Part shown: piece after piece, positions 14,191 through 22,688 of the stretch
Position numbering within the stretch: position 1 is the stretch's first letter
Layout: every line of letters begins with the position of its first letter
Source: Thermoflexales bacterium
Lineage (GTDB): Bacteria > Chloroflexota > Anaerolineae > Fen-1058
Reading direction: 5' to 3'
DNA: 24,169 bases
Assembly (NCBI GenBank): GCA_017999195.1
Contig: JAGOBP010000004.1
Coordinates: 1-24,169 of the forward strand
Notes under the pieces: generated by a model
Seen by the model: only the letters and a program-made list of their open reading frames with translations
Told to the model about the DNA's origin: nothing
Database searches by the model: none
Program-made: the position numbers and the translations under genes

Positions 14191-15426
14191 ATGTCCGCCC
14201 TGCATCAACTGGGCCGCAACTTCATGGCGGCCATCGCCGCCAACGAGACCGCTCAATACGACGCCGTGCTGCATGCCGATGCCGGTCTGCGCTTGCATCG
14301 CTGGGACGGCGGCGAAATGTACCGGCCGCGCCAGCGCGTGGTCGCGCGCCTGATGGCCGAATGGTCGGCGTGGCCGGATCCCACGCTCGAGACGTTCTCG
14401 CTCATGGCCGATGAGACCCGCATCGCGATCGAGTTTCGCGTACAGGCCACCGAGCACGATCGGTACGTGGAGCACAACCGATCGGCCTTCCTGACGATCA
14501 AGGACGATCTGATCCATGTCATCGATCTGTATTGCCCCGAACCGTTGCCCAGTGCGCGCCGCAAGAACTGGATTGCCCCGGCCAACCTGACCGACGATGA
14601 ATTGAATCGGCTCTTCGAGGCGCTGCATCACAGCGGCGATCCGCGCGAATATTTGTACCCCAACGGCGGCGGCGCCCGCAGTTTGCGCGGCGGGCGCTGG
14701 GGCGGCGGCGAGCCGCACCCCGGCAGCAATGGCGTGGGCGGCGTGCGCTGGACGGCCGAAGAAGCCGACGAACGTATTGCAGCCACGATCGAGTTTCACC
14801 GGCAGCGCAACTGCGGCTTTCAATGGATGGTGGACCCGTTCGACACACCCGCCGATTTGTGCGCGCGGCTTGAAAGGCACGGACTGGTCTATGCGGGCGA
14901 CGCTGCCACGATGGCGCACACGCACCTCGATCAACTCGACATCCCGATCAATCCCGACATCACGATCGAGGTGATGGACGGCCACAACGACGAATCGATC
15001 GACGCGATGATGGGCATCATGATTGCGTGCTTCAATTTTCCGCCAGACCAGGCGGCCCAACAACGGCCCATTTGGGTGGAGCGCATGCGCGATCCGGCCC
15101 AGGCGGAACGCAACATCAACTATCTGGCGCGGCTCAACGGGCAACCGGCGGGTTTTGCGCGGCTGTCGCTGAATGCGGGCGTGGCATATCTGGCGGCCGG
15201 CTCAACACTGCCGCAATTTCGCGGACAGCGGGTCTATTCCACCCTGCTGCGCCGCCGGTTGGAAGACGCCCGCGACCGGGGCTACCACGTTGCGGCCATT
15301 CAAGCCGAGCCGCTCTCGCGCCCCATCGTCGCGCGCTATGGCTTTAAGGAATACGCGCGCACCTACATTTATGGCTGGATGCCCGTCATCGACGTGGCCG
15401 TGATCAAATCACTGGTGCCGCAATAG
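14191..15426 (+). CDS. NTF2/SnoaL-like domain fused to a GNAT acetyltransferase
   Basis: This is a 411-residue fusion. Residues about 5-118 look like a SnoaL/NTF2-like alpha+beta cone, with a conserved opening (FMAAIAANE), a central W-P-D-P-T at 61-65 and a last strand FLTIKDDLIHVIDLYC. A glycine/arginine-rich linker (about 158-186) follows. The rest (about 190-411) is a GNAT with an N-terminal subdomain (CGFQWMVDPFDTPADLCARL, 208-227). Its motif A is AAGSTLPQFRGQRVYSTLLR (335-354) with the loop R-G-Q-R-V-Y, and ARYGFKEYAR (381-390) closes it. The ribosome binding site GGAG (14181-14184) lies 6 nt before the ATG. Heptamer arrays occupy both flanks. The substrate is unknown, and the cone domain may bind it. 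Confidence 0.82.
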   Translation: MSALHQLGRNFMAAIAANETAQYDAVLHADAGLRLHRWDGGEMYRPRQRVVARLMAEWSAWPDPTLETFSLMADETRIAIEFRVQATEHDRYVEHNRSAFLTIKDDLIHVIDLYCPEPLPSARRKNWIAPANLTDDELNRLFEALHHSGDPREYLYPNGGGARSLRGGRWGGGEPHPGSNGVGGVRWTAEEADERIAATIEFHRQRNCGFQWMVDPFDTPADLCARLERHGLVYAGDAATMAHTHLDQLDIPINPDITIEVMDGHNDESIDAMMGIMIACFNFPPDQAAQQRPIWVERMRDPAQAERNINYLARLNGQPAGFARLSLNAGVAYLAAGSTLPQFRGQRVYSTLLRRRLEDARDRGYHVAAIQAEPLSRPIVARYGFKEYARTYIYGWMPVIDVAVIKSLVPQ

Positions 15427-15428
15427 GG

Positions 15429-15512
15429 TAATCGGTGACTGGTAATTGGTGATTGGTAACCAGACACGCAACACGCATCACGCAACTCGTGTCTTGTATC
15501 TTGCCTCTTGCA
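15429..15512. repeat. Heptanucleotide repeat array spanning a whole gene junction
   Basis: Twelve consecutive 7-nt units in perfect register run from 3 nt after the GNAT stop to 6 nt before the MFS start. They read TAATCGG, TGACTGG, TAATTGG, TGATTGG, TAACCAG; then ACACGCA, ACACGCA, TCACGCA, ACTCGTG; then TCTTGTA, TCTTGCC, TCTTGCA. Three different unit families thus follow one another with the period kept. No ribosome binding site remains for the downstream gene. Confidence 0.9.
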
Positions 15513-15518
15513 TCTCCC

Positions 15519-16916
15519 ATGACTTCTGCCTACACCCCGCCCGCGCACGGTTGGCGCACGTTTCTGCTGCTCTGGAGCACGCAGTCAATCTCCGTCTTCG
15601 GCAGCGAATTGACGTTCTTCGCGTTGAGCATCTGGCTGATGCAAACGCTGTATCCGCGCGCCGATCAGAAACCAGAACTGGCCGTGGCGTTGTCGGCGGT
15701 TAGTTTGTCCTTCGCCACTCCGCGCTTGCTGCTAATCCCCATCGCGGGCGCGTGGGCCGACCGTCACGATCGCAAACGCACCATGATGGCGATGGACACG
15801 GCCAATGGTCTGTTGAGCGCCGTGCTGGCCGTGCTGGTGATCACGAACAGTCTGCAACTGCCCAGCCTGTTGGTCCTGCTGGTGCTGCATTCCGTCTTCG
15901 GCGTGTTCCACAACTCCGCGTTTGATGCGTCGTACGCCATGATTGTGCCGGAACACAAATTGCCGCGCGCCAACGGCATGATGCAAACCATCTGGTCGTT
16001 GTCCGGCATCATCTCGCCCAGCATCGCTGCGGCGATTGTGGCGCTGCCCACCTTGTTGCGCCAGAGCGGGACAACCGGCACCCTCGCCGCCCTGCCCGAT
16101 GGCACCGCACTGGCGATGCTGATCGATGGCGCGACCTTTGTCATTGCGGCCGCCGCCCTGTTTTTTCTGGAGATTCCCTCGCCGCACCGATCGGACTTGC
16201 GCGACGATCAAGGCCGCGCCCGCAAAAGTTTGTTGGCCGATGTGAAAGAGGGTGCGCGTTACATCTGGGATCGACGCCCGATGTTGTGGCTGCTGGGCAC
16301 CTTCGCCGTGGTGAATTTGCTGGGTTCGCCAGTGGGGGTCTTTCAGCGCTTACTGCTCAAGTTTAACCTCGCCGCCGATTGGACGGCGCGCGGCCTGTCG
16401 TTTGAAAGTTCGCTGGCGTTGATGGCAACCGTGGGCAGTGTGGGCGGATTGGTCGGCGGCGTGTTCATCAGCACGTGGGGCGGCCTGAAAAACAAGCGCG
16501 TGTATGGCGTGCTGGTGCCCATCGTGCTCAGCGCCGTCGCCACGATCGGGTTGGGCTTATCGGCGGGCCTGGTTGTGGCCGCCTTCATGTCCTTCACGAC
16601 CTCGGCCATGATCCCGTTGATGAATTCTCATTCGCAGACGATCTGGCAGGTGCAGACGCCGCGCGAATTGCAGGGGCGGGTGTTTGCCGTGCGCCGCCTC
16701 ATCGCACAATTCACCTCGCCGTTGGGCACGGCGCTGGCGGGCATCGTCGGCGGGCAATTCGATCCGGGTCTCGTCATCGCCGTCTGTGGCGGCACCTTAT
16801 TGATCTTTAGCGCGATGCAGTTCTTCAACAAGGGGTTGTTGCGCGTGGAAGACAAAGCCTGGCTCGATGCGATGGCGACGGAGAAAGAGGCGCGGCGGGC
16901 GGCGGTCAATCTGTAA
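15519..16916 (+). CDS. MFS transporter, macrolide-efflux-like
   Basis: This 465-residue protein has about twelve membrane helices. Loop 2-3 carries the MFS motif A, GAWADRHDRKR (77-87). Helix 1 begins WRTFLLLWSTQSISVFGSEL (12-31), and the second half carries FESSLALMATVGSVGGLVGG. The pattern fits the MFS_3/Mef-type drug and macrolide efflux group; the substrate is not certain. The ATG at 15519 is preferred to an in-frame start at 15453 because the latter lies in the heptamer array and would add a repeat-encoded tail. No Shine-Dalgarno precedes the ATG. It converges with the glycosyltransferase block, with 26 nt between the stops and no clear terminator. Confidence 0.9.
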   Translation: MTSAYTPPAHGWRTFLLLWSTQSISVFGSELTFFALSIWLMQTLYPRADQKPELAVALSAVSLSFATPRLLLIPIAGAWADRHDRKRTMMAMDTANGLLSAVLAVLVITNSLQLPSLLVLLVLHSVFGVFHNSAFDASYAMIVPEHKLPRANGMMQTIWSLSGIISPSIAAAIVALPTLLRQSGTTGTLAALPDGTALAMLIDGATFVIAAAALFFLEIPSPHRSDLRDDQGRARKSLLADVKEGARYIWDRRPMLWLLGTFAVVNLLGSPVGVFQRLLLKFNLAADWTARGLSFESSLALMATVGSVGGLVGGVFISTWGGLKNKRVYGVLVPIVLSAVATIGLGLSAGLVVAAFMSFTTSAMIPLMNSHSQTIWQVQTPRELQGRVFAVRRLIAQFTSPLGTALAGIVGGQFDPGLVIAVCGGTLLIFSAMQFFNKGLLRVEDKAWLDAMATEKEARRAAVNL

Positions 16917-16919
16917 CGG

Positions 16920-16947
16920 GTCAACCGGTTACCAATCAGCAATCACC
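16920..16947. repeat. Short heptanucleotide run at a convergent gene junction
   Basis: Four 7-nt units, GTCAACC, GGTTACC, AATCAGC and AATCACC, start 3 nt after the MFS stop and reach into the stop codon of the opposing glycosyltransferase gene. The units belong to the same family as those at 14083-14167. Confidence 0.7.
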
Positions 16948-18958
16948 GAACATCAATCGTCTCTAAGAATATTCGATCGCCATGTAGCTGTCCGTTATCC
17001 ATGACGGGCAGCCGTTTGCCATCTGGCTGGGTGTACAGCCCGATCGCGATACGATACGATCCTGCGCTCACCCCTTCTGGCAACGTCAAGTGATGGATCT
17101 GCGCGATGACATCGCCGGGGCGCAGACTTTGGGACGTCAGCATCAACCGATCGGCCTGCGTGACGATCTCGTCTTTGTCGTTTAGCACATGCGTAAACTG
17201 CGAGACTTGCGGCGGCAGTTGATTGGTCGCGCGCCAATAGGTTGTCAAGATCACTTCGCTGCCAGTGCGCGACAGCATATAGCCTACCAGACCGATTTTG
17301 CCGCCGAGATCAATCGGGCGTTGAACGGCCTCCGCCTTGCCTTCATAAAACACCTTATTTTGAGCCGAATTCGCGAGTTGTCGATCAAGCGGCGTGGCCG
17401 AGCGATCGGCCTTCAGGATCACGCCCAGCCGATCGGGCAGCGTGGTGCGATCGAGTTGCGAAGGCGCGAGAAATTGTTCATAGATCGGAAACTGCGCCAA
17501 CGTGGCGTCATCGGTCGCATCAGGAAACGCATACCGTGCAGCACCTTCGGGCAAAATCAAGGTATCGGCGCAGTTGTAGTAGCGCACACTCACATCGCTG
17601 CGCTGCACTAGAAAGCGCATGTGCCGCCACGCCGGATACCACCACGGCTCGCGTTCGTCGATGAGATGATCGGGCAGGCAAATGACTACGGGTGAAGTAT
17701 CAGGCTCGTTTTGAACGGCATCGGCCACAGCCTTCAAGCCGGATTGATGCCAGAAACGCACCGTATCGATCGACGGCCAGAGTGTGAAGTAATCGTGCGC
17801 AGTCCAGATCAGGTTGCCCGCAAACAACACCGTCAATCCGGCATACAACCAGCGCTTTGAAAATCGCTTGACCACTTCGGCCACGCCCAGACCCAAGAGG
17901 GCAAACACCACCGTCTGGACGCCCAACGTACGCGTGGAATTGGGCGCAGGCTGGCTGAGCATGCCGGGCGCGAGCGAGACGAAAAACCACAACACGACAA
18001 AAGCATATTTGGGCTGCCGCCAGTGCCAGAGCGAATACAGCAGCCCCAACAACAACAACGCCGCGCTAATTGGCTCAAAAACAGGGCGATTGGGCACCGC
18101 GTAATAGGGCAGCGGATCGCCGACGAAGGCAAACATGCCCAGCGTATTCAGCGCTGTTTCGATGACGGGCAACAAGTTGCCCTGGCGCAATTCACGCAAG
18201 GGACGATCGATGTCGAAGAAGCCCAGTTGATCTTCATCGGCTGGCGCCTGCGCCAGTGTGATGAACAAGGGCGCGGCGACGATAGCCGCTGCCACCAATG
18301 CGATGGTGATGCCACGCCACCACGCGCGCCACTCGGCTCGCCGCGCGATGAGGATGTATCCGCCGAACAGCACCAAAATCGCCGGTAAAATGCGGCCCGC
18401 CGTATAGGTATCAATGCTGAGGCCGATACAGACACCGCTCAGCGCCCACCACGCGTTTACGCGCCGCCCCGACGCAACTTGTGCGCGCCAGATCGAGTAT
18501 GCGGCCAGCGTCGCCAGCGGCACCAACATCACCACATGCAAACCGATGCGGCCAAACGCCACCGGCCAAAACGCGACCGAGAAGGCGGCCAGCGCTGTCA
18601 CTGCGGCCACCGGCCCAAACCAACGCCGCGCCAAGGCCCAGATCAAAACCGCGGCAATCAGGCTGATAAAGGCCGCCGGCAGACGAATCGCCAACACGTT
18701 CAAGCCCAGTATCTTCATGAAGGGCGCGGCAAAGTAGTAGGCCAGCCCTTCATTGCCGATATTTTCCGGGAAGAAAATGGCCAATCGACCGTGTGTCACG
18801 GTTTCCGTAATCTCGGCAAAAGCGACCTCGTCGTTGTGGAAGCCAGGCGGCACACGCTGAACATCGTGCGTACGCAGCGCAAACGCAATCAACAGCAGCG
18901 CGATCACGACCAGCCATTCGCGCCGGGAAATTTTGTGACCCGCTAAAGAAGTTTTCAT
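16943..18958 (-). CDS. Membrane glycosyltransferase (GT39/ArnT-PMT-like), paralogue A
   Basis: This is a 671-residue GT-C type enzyme, expected to move a sugar from a lipid-linked donor to an acceptor outside the membrane. After a first helix (about 13-30) the outer loop carries VPPGFHNDEVAFAEIT (36-51), with the paired acidic residues D43-E44, and GNEGLAYYF (68-76). Roughly ten further helices follow to about residue 390, then a soluble region. The last 123 residues (549-671) are a beta-rich domain shared with paralogues B and D: F-x-HV, D-x-IV-x-Q-x-D-x-L, PGD, HLTLPEG and YRIAIGLYTQPDGKRL. The ATG overlaps the TGA of paralogue B (18955-18958). The acceptor is unknown; surface polysaccharide or protein glycosylation is likely. 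Confidence 0.87.
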   Translation of the reverse strand: MKTSLAGHKISRREWLVVIALLLIAFALRTHDVQRVPPGFHNDEVAFAEITETVTHGRLAIFFPENIGNEGLAYYFAAPFMKILGLNVLAIRLPAAFISLIAAVLIWALARRWFGPVAAVTALAAFSVAFWPVAFGRIGLHVVMLVPLATLAAYSIWRAQVASGRRVNAWWALSGVCIGLSIDTYTAGRILPAILVLFGGYILIARRAEWRAWWRGITIALVAAAIVAAPLFITLAQAPADEDQLGFFDIDRPLRELRQGNLLPVIETALNTLGMFAFVGDPLPYYAVPNRPVFEPISAALLLLGLLYSLWHWRQPKYAFVVLWFFVSLAPGMLSQPAPNSTRTLGVQTVVFALLGLGVAEVVKRFSKRWLYAGLTVLFAGNLIWTAHDYFTLWPSIDTVRFWHQSGLKAVADAVQNEPDTSPVVICLPDHLIDEREPWWYPAWRHMRFLVQRSDVSVRYYNCADTLILPEGAARYAFPDATDDATLAQFPIYEQFLAPSQLDRTTLPDRLGVILKADRSATPLDRQLANSAQNKVFYEGKAEAVQRPIDLGGKIGLVGYMLSRTGSEVILTTYWRATNQLPPQVSQFTHVLNDKDEIVTQADRLMLTSQSLRPGDVIAQIHHLTLPEGVSAGSYRIAIGLYTQPDGKRLPVMDNGQLHGDRIFLETIDVR

Positions 18959-21006
18959 TTTACCGCCAACGTTCCCACCACAATAAGGTCTACGCTTCGC
19001 TCAACCATCCGCGCGGCCAAACGCGCGCCCGTGTCGGGCCGATAAATGCCCAGCGACACGCGATACTCACCCGGCGACAGATCAGGCGGTAAATCAAGCC
19101 GATGGCGCTGAATAAACACATCATCCGCTGCCAGTGTGCCCACATTCACATCTAGTCCATCCCACTGCGCGACGATCTTACCATCAGGCGCGGTGACATG
19201 AATGAAAATCTTGAGCGGTGGCGCGATCGATTTCGATAATGCCCAGTGCGTGAACATATCCCACGCAATACCGGCCTGTGCGTCAATCCGATCGGCCTCC
19301 CAGCCCTTAAAGTGCAGTCCCTCAAAATCTACGGGCAGCGCAACCGGCGTGAGATCAGTTTGCGGCGCTTGACCTGCAAACGACTCGCCGCCGATCCACG
19401 CCGGGCGCAGTGTCCCAGTCGGTCGCGCCGCCTTCAAATCCAAAGACCGCAGCGTAAAAATGACGTTGCCGCTGTCCGGCCAGCGCGGCTGAACGGCGAT
19501 CAGTGTGTCCGGCAAGAAGCGCGCCATCAGATCAGCATCACAGGGCAAGAAATCCGGCTCAAGATAGCGCGCCACATCGCCCGCCGGATACAGCATCGCG
19601 TTACGGCAATCAAACCACTTGGCCTTCACGTCCGAGCGCACACCGAGCAAGTCAAACGTCTGCGGATCAAAGTCCTGAATGCTCAACCCCGAAGCCGTCA
19701 CTGGCGTCGAAGATGGCTCCGCATTGATGGCCCGCACCGCCTGCGTCCACGTCGCCTGCTGCCAGAAGCGCACGTAATCGCCGCGCGGCCAATCCAAGAA
19801 GTAGTCGCGATAGGTGAGGACGGCGTTGTAGCCAAATGCGAGAACAAAGACAACAAGATGACAAGATGACAAGATGACAAGATGACGTCGCGGCCAAGTA
19901 ACCAGTTGACTGATTAACCGATTGACCAGTTGCCCAATCGACTGCACTCCCAACCCCACAAACACAAACGGCACCGGCCACGCCGCCATCGTACGGACGA
20001 AGTTGGGCGAGAACGGCGTCACCATCGCGGGGGCGAGGCTGATGACGAACCAGATCAACATGAAGGCGTACGCCGGTTGTTTCCAACGCCACACGCACAT
20101 CAACAGGCCCAGATAAAACAACGCCGCGCCGATCGGTTCCGGGAAAACCGGGCGACCGCCCACGTTATAGATCGGCACCGCGTCCCCGGTGATGGTGAAC
20201 ATCCCCAGCGTATTCAGCGTCGATTGGATCACTTCGCTCGGATCACCGTCCCGAAGTTGATTCAGCGGCCCACTCAGATCAGCCACGCGCTCTTCGGCGG
20301 TTGGGTTAATCACTGTGAGGTACACGATCAACGGCGCAGCGACAAGCAAGGCGATGATGAAGAACATGCCGACGCGGCTGATGAGTGACGAGTAACGAGT
20401 GACGAGTGATGAACGGGTGACCGCAAGATAGACAAAAAACACCGCAAAAATCACGGGGAAAACGCGGCTGGCTTGATACGTGTAGAGGGTCAGGCCAAGC
20501 AGCGCACCCGCGAGAACGTAGTACGTGGAGCGTGATGCGTGAAGCGCCTTCCACAGAAAGTAGGCCGTCAGCGTGGTGAGTAAGGGCAAGGTAATACCCC
20601 GCAAACCTACACGCGCGAAAAAGACCGGCCACAGCGAAATCGACAGCCACACCAGCATGCCAACTGCGACCACAGGTGAAAACAAGCGTCGCGTCAAGCG
20701 ATACGCCACGACCAAACCCAACACCGCGAGGAAAGCCGAAGTTAATCGCAGCGCAAACGCACTCGCGCCGAGAGCGGCAAAGAAACCCGCGACCAGATAA
20801 TGATACAGCGGCTCATGTCCATAGCCCGCCGTGAAATAGATCGCGAAGTTGCCGCGCAGAATGTCCTTCGCCACCTGCCCGATGATCACTTCATCGTGAT
20901 GCAAGCCGGGCGGTACCTCATTCAACTGCCAGACGCGCATGAAAAACGCCAGTAGAACCAGGGCGATGACCAGCGGCCATTCCCAGCGTGGTCGCGGCGA
21001 CTTCAC
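18955..21006 (-). CDS. Membrane glycosyltransferase (GT39/ArnT-PMT-like), paralogue B, with repeat-expanded segments
   Basis: This 683-residue protein has the same plan as paralogue A: helix 1 (about 10-25), VPPGLHHDEVIIGQVAKDIL (31-50) with D38-E39, GHEPLYHYLVAG (63-74), many helices, and a C-terminal beta-rich domain (559-683) with HVTAPDGKIVAQWDGLD and EYRVSLGIYRPDTGARL. Two parts are odd. Residues about 198-208 are encoded by heptamer repeats (SSLVTRYSSL). Residues about 357-384 are encoded by heptamer- and octamer-like repeats and include HLVILSSC-HLV, where the octamer repeat gives an 8-residue period. Both lie next to membrane helices where the other paralogues differ. The frame stays open. 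The ATG at 21006 overlaps the TGA of the upstream gene by 4 nt. Confidence 0.87.
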   Translation of the reverse strand: MKSPRPRWEWPLVIALVLLAFFMRVWQLNEVPPGLHHDEVIIGQVAKDILRGNFAIYFTAGYGHEPLYHYLVAGFFAALGASAFALRLTSAFLAVLGLVVAYRLTRRLFSPVVAVGMLVWLSISLWPVFFARVGLRGITLPLLTTLTAYFLWKALHASRSTYYVLAGALLGLTLYTYQASRVFPVIFAVFFVYLAVTRSSLVTRYSSLISRVGMFFIIALLVAAPLIVYLTVINPTAEERVADLSGPLNQLRDGDPSEVIQSTLNTLGMFTITGDAVPIYNVGGRPVFPEPIGAALFYLGLLMCVWRWKQPAYAFMLIWFVISLAPAMVTPFSPNFVRTMAAWPVPFVFVGLGVQSIGQLVNRLISQLVTWPRRHLVILSSCHLVVFVLAFGYNAVLTYRDYFLDWPRGDYVRFWQQATWTQAVRAINAEPSSTPVTASGLSIQDFDPQTFDLLGVRSDVKAKWFDCRNAMLYPAGDVARYLEPDFLPCDADLMARFLPDTLIAVQPRWPDSGNVIFTLRSLDLKAARPTGTLRPAWIGGESFAGQAPQTDLTPVALPVDFEGLHFKGWEADRIDAQAGIAWDMFTHWALSKSIAPPLKIFIHVTAPDGKIVAQWDGLDVNVGTLAADDVFIQRHRLDLPPDLSPGEYRVSLGIYRPDTGARLAARMVERSVDLIVVGTLAVK
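19853..19884. repeat. Octamer tandem repeat inside paralogue B
   Basis: Four exact copies of ACAAGATG stand in tandem (minus strand CATCTTGT). The frame repeats every 24 nt and gives the peptide HLVILSSC followed by HLV. The repeat sits in the linker before a membrane helix of paralogue B. Confidence 0.9.
19897..19937. repeat. Degenerate heptamer-like run inside paralogue B
   Basis: AGTAACC and AGTTGAC (19897-19910) are followed by looser units such as GATTAACC, GATTGACC and AGTTGCCC. They resemble the intergenic units at 14083 and 16920. On the minus strand they encode QLVNRLISQLV-like residues. Confidence 0.55.
20383..20410. repeat. Heptamer tandem repeat inside paralogue B
   Basis: Four units, GAGTGAC, GAGTAAC, GAGTGAC and GAGTGAT, stand in exact 7-nt register. 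Read on the minus strand, the 21-nt frame period encodes SSLVTRY followed by SSL just before a membrane helix. Confidence 0.85.
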
Positions 21007-22688
21007 GGCACCCTCGCCTTGTAAACGATCAGCGCGCCCTCGTCGCCCACTCGCTCCAACGCAGGCTGCCGATCCAAAAACCGCTGAAACGAGCGCACGC
21101 GCCCGGCTTCCAGCAAATCCGTATGCAGAATCACATAACCGATGTTCCAGTCCTGAATCAACTGCCCCAATCGCGAATCCAATTCAGCCTGCGGCGGCAA
21201 AGATTGCGACAGTGTGAGTGCGCCTAAGAGCGGCTCGAAATAGAAGATATTCGTGATTTCACCGGGCAAGCGCGATAGATAACCAGACGGAATGGGATGT
21301 TGATGAATCGGCGCGTAGTATTGCAACGTCTCACCGCGCCCGACCACAGCGAAGCCGCTGCGCACCCCGATCGGGATTTCCAACACCGCAAAGTCACCGG
21401 GCGCAGTCGCGATGTCGTGATACGTCCGGTAATCCGGCATGCTCGTGATCGGAAACGGCTCGGCCAATCGATAATCAAACACGAACAAAAAGCCCAACGT
21501 TACGACCACGGCGCGACGACGCACGCCGTCCCATTTCAGTCGCGCGCTCAAGTCATCCAGCGTCAGCGCGATCAGCATCGTCAACGCAAGGACAGCGGGC
21601 GTCATGAAGCGCATCGGCGTGCGATATTGATTGCCCAATACGCGATGCAAGAGCGCATACGGCAACTCAATACGCGTACCGTTAAAGTCGATGTATGGCC
21701 CTAGCGCGAAGAGCAAGCCCCCCAGCGCGACGATCAGCCATAACCACCAACGACCATCGCGGCGCATGAAGGGCAGCGCGGCCAGCGTCAACAGCGGCAG
21801 CAATTGTCCGATTGAGAAATCGCCGTTGTCGCTGCCCGTCAGCAAATTCTGGAGTGGAAAAGCAAAGAACGTGGTGTCTTCCAATCGCGCCGGCGGATAA
21901 TTCAATTGATTCGCGGCCAGCAGTTGCGGCAGCGGCGCAAACAACGCCGGCACAATAAATGCCGCCAACGCGACGCCGATCAATCGGATCGCCAACAGTC
22001 CGCGCGGCTTCGATTGACGGATAAAACTGGTGTATATGACATACGGTCCCAGCAACAACAACGCCCACATCGCCTGCTGGAAGTCGGTCAGCCACGCGAA
22101 CCACACCGCTACACCCGTCACCAGCGCCCACGTCCAGCGCCGCGATTCGAGTGTCTTGTCCCATAGTAACAAGACCAACGGCAGCCAAAAGATCGACAGT
22201 TTATCCAGATGCCCCAGCGACGCACGATGCACCATCGCGGGCGTAAACGCAAACATCACGCCCGCCAGCACCGCCACGCTTTGCGACTTCACATGCCGCC
22301 GCGCGAACGCATACATACACGTCGCCGCCAGCACAAACGTCAGCAGCACCACCAGATTGAAAGTCGGCGTCAAGCCAAGCGCGTCTTGCAGCGGCGCAGT
22401 GACCAGCCCCCACAACAGCGCCAGCGTATGCCCCGCCAGCGGCGACACAAACGGATAAATCACGTAGTTGGTATACAAGGGGCTGATGTGCAGGTCAAAG
22501 ACCGCGTGCTTCACCCACCACAAATTCCAGTAGAAAATATCGAATTCCGAAGGCTGAATCGTATCATTCGGCTCTAACTTCACCACACCCGGCATCGCCG
22601 ACGTGAAGTTCGCCATCAGCGCATTCAACGCGATCAGCGCGATCAGTGTGTACAACAGCACGATCCCGATGCGACGCACGACGATCAC
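21003..22688 (-). CDS. Polytopic membrane protein, GT-C-like, unassigned
   Basis: This is a 561-residue protein with about eleven membrane helices; the first is at 8-28. The first outer loop carries SEFDIFYWNLWWVKHAVFD (47-65) with D50 and tryptophans at 54, 57 and 58. A later segment reads HRASLGHLDKLSIFWLPLVL (154-173). These are the kinds of acidic and aromatic features seen in GT-C glycosyltransferases, but the sequence is clearly different from the three paralogues around it, and the shared C-terminal beta domain is absent. It ends in a soluble portion of about 150 residues. The start is GTG (22688-22686) overlapping the TGA of the upstream gene; its own TGA overlaps the ATG of paralogue B. 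The function is inferred from the neighbours only. Confidence 0.75.
   Translation of the reverse strand: MIVVRRIGIVLLYTLIALIALNALMANFTSAMPGVVKLEPNDTIQPSEFDIFYWNLWWVKHAVFDLHISPLYTNYVIYPFVSPLAGHTLALLWGLVTAPLQDALGLTPTFNLVVLLTFVLAATCMYAFARRHVKSQSVAVLAGVMFAFTPAMVHRASLGHLDKLSIFWLPLVLLLWDKTLESRRWTWALVTGVAVWFAWLTDFQQAMWALLLLGPYVIYTSFIRQSKPRGLLAIRLIGVALAAFIVPALFAPLPQLLAANQLNYPPARLEDTTFFAFPLQNLLTGSDNGDFSIGQLLPLLTLAALPFMRRDGRWWLWLIVALGGLLFALGPYIDFNGTRIELPYALLHRVLGNQYRTPMRFMTPAVLALTMLIALTLDDLSARLKWDGVRRRAVVVTLGFLFVFDYRLAEPFPITSMPDYRTYHDIATAPGDFAVLEIPIGVRSGFAVVGRGETLQYYAPIHQHPIPSGYLSRLPGEITNIFYFEPLLGALTLSQSLPPQAELDSRLGQLIQDWNIGYVILHTDLLEAGRVRSFQRFLDRQPALERVGDEGALIVYKARVP

Noticed and set aside
14176..15144. 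Long open frame on the minus strand (322 codons) opposite the cone-GNAT gene
   Set aside because: It has no family features, an arginine- and histidine-rich composition typical of antisense frames in this codon usage, and no ribosome binding site; the plus-strand gene has clear domains.
19853..19884. CRISPR-like direct repeats
   Set aside because: Units are only 8 nt and contiguous without spacers, and they lie inside an open coding sequence.
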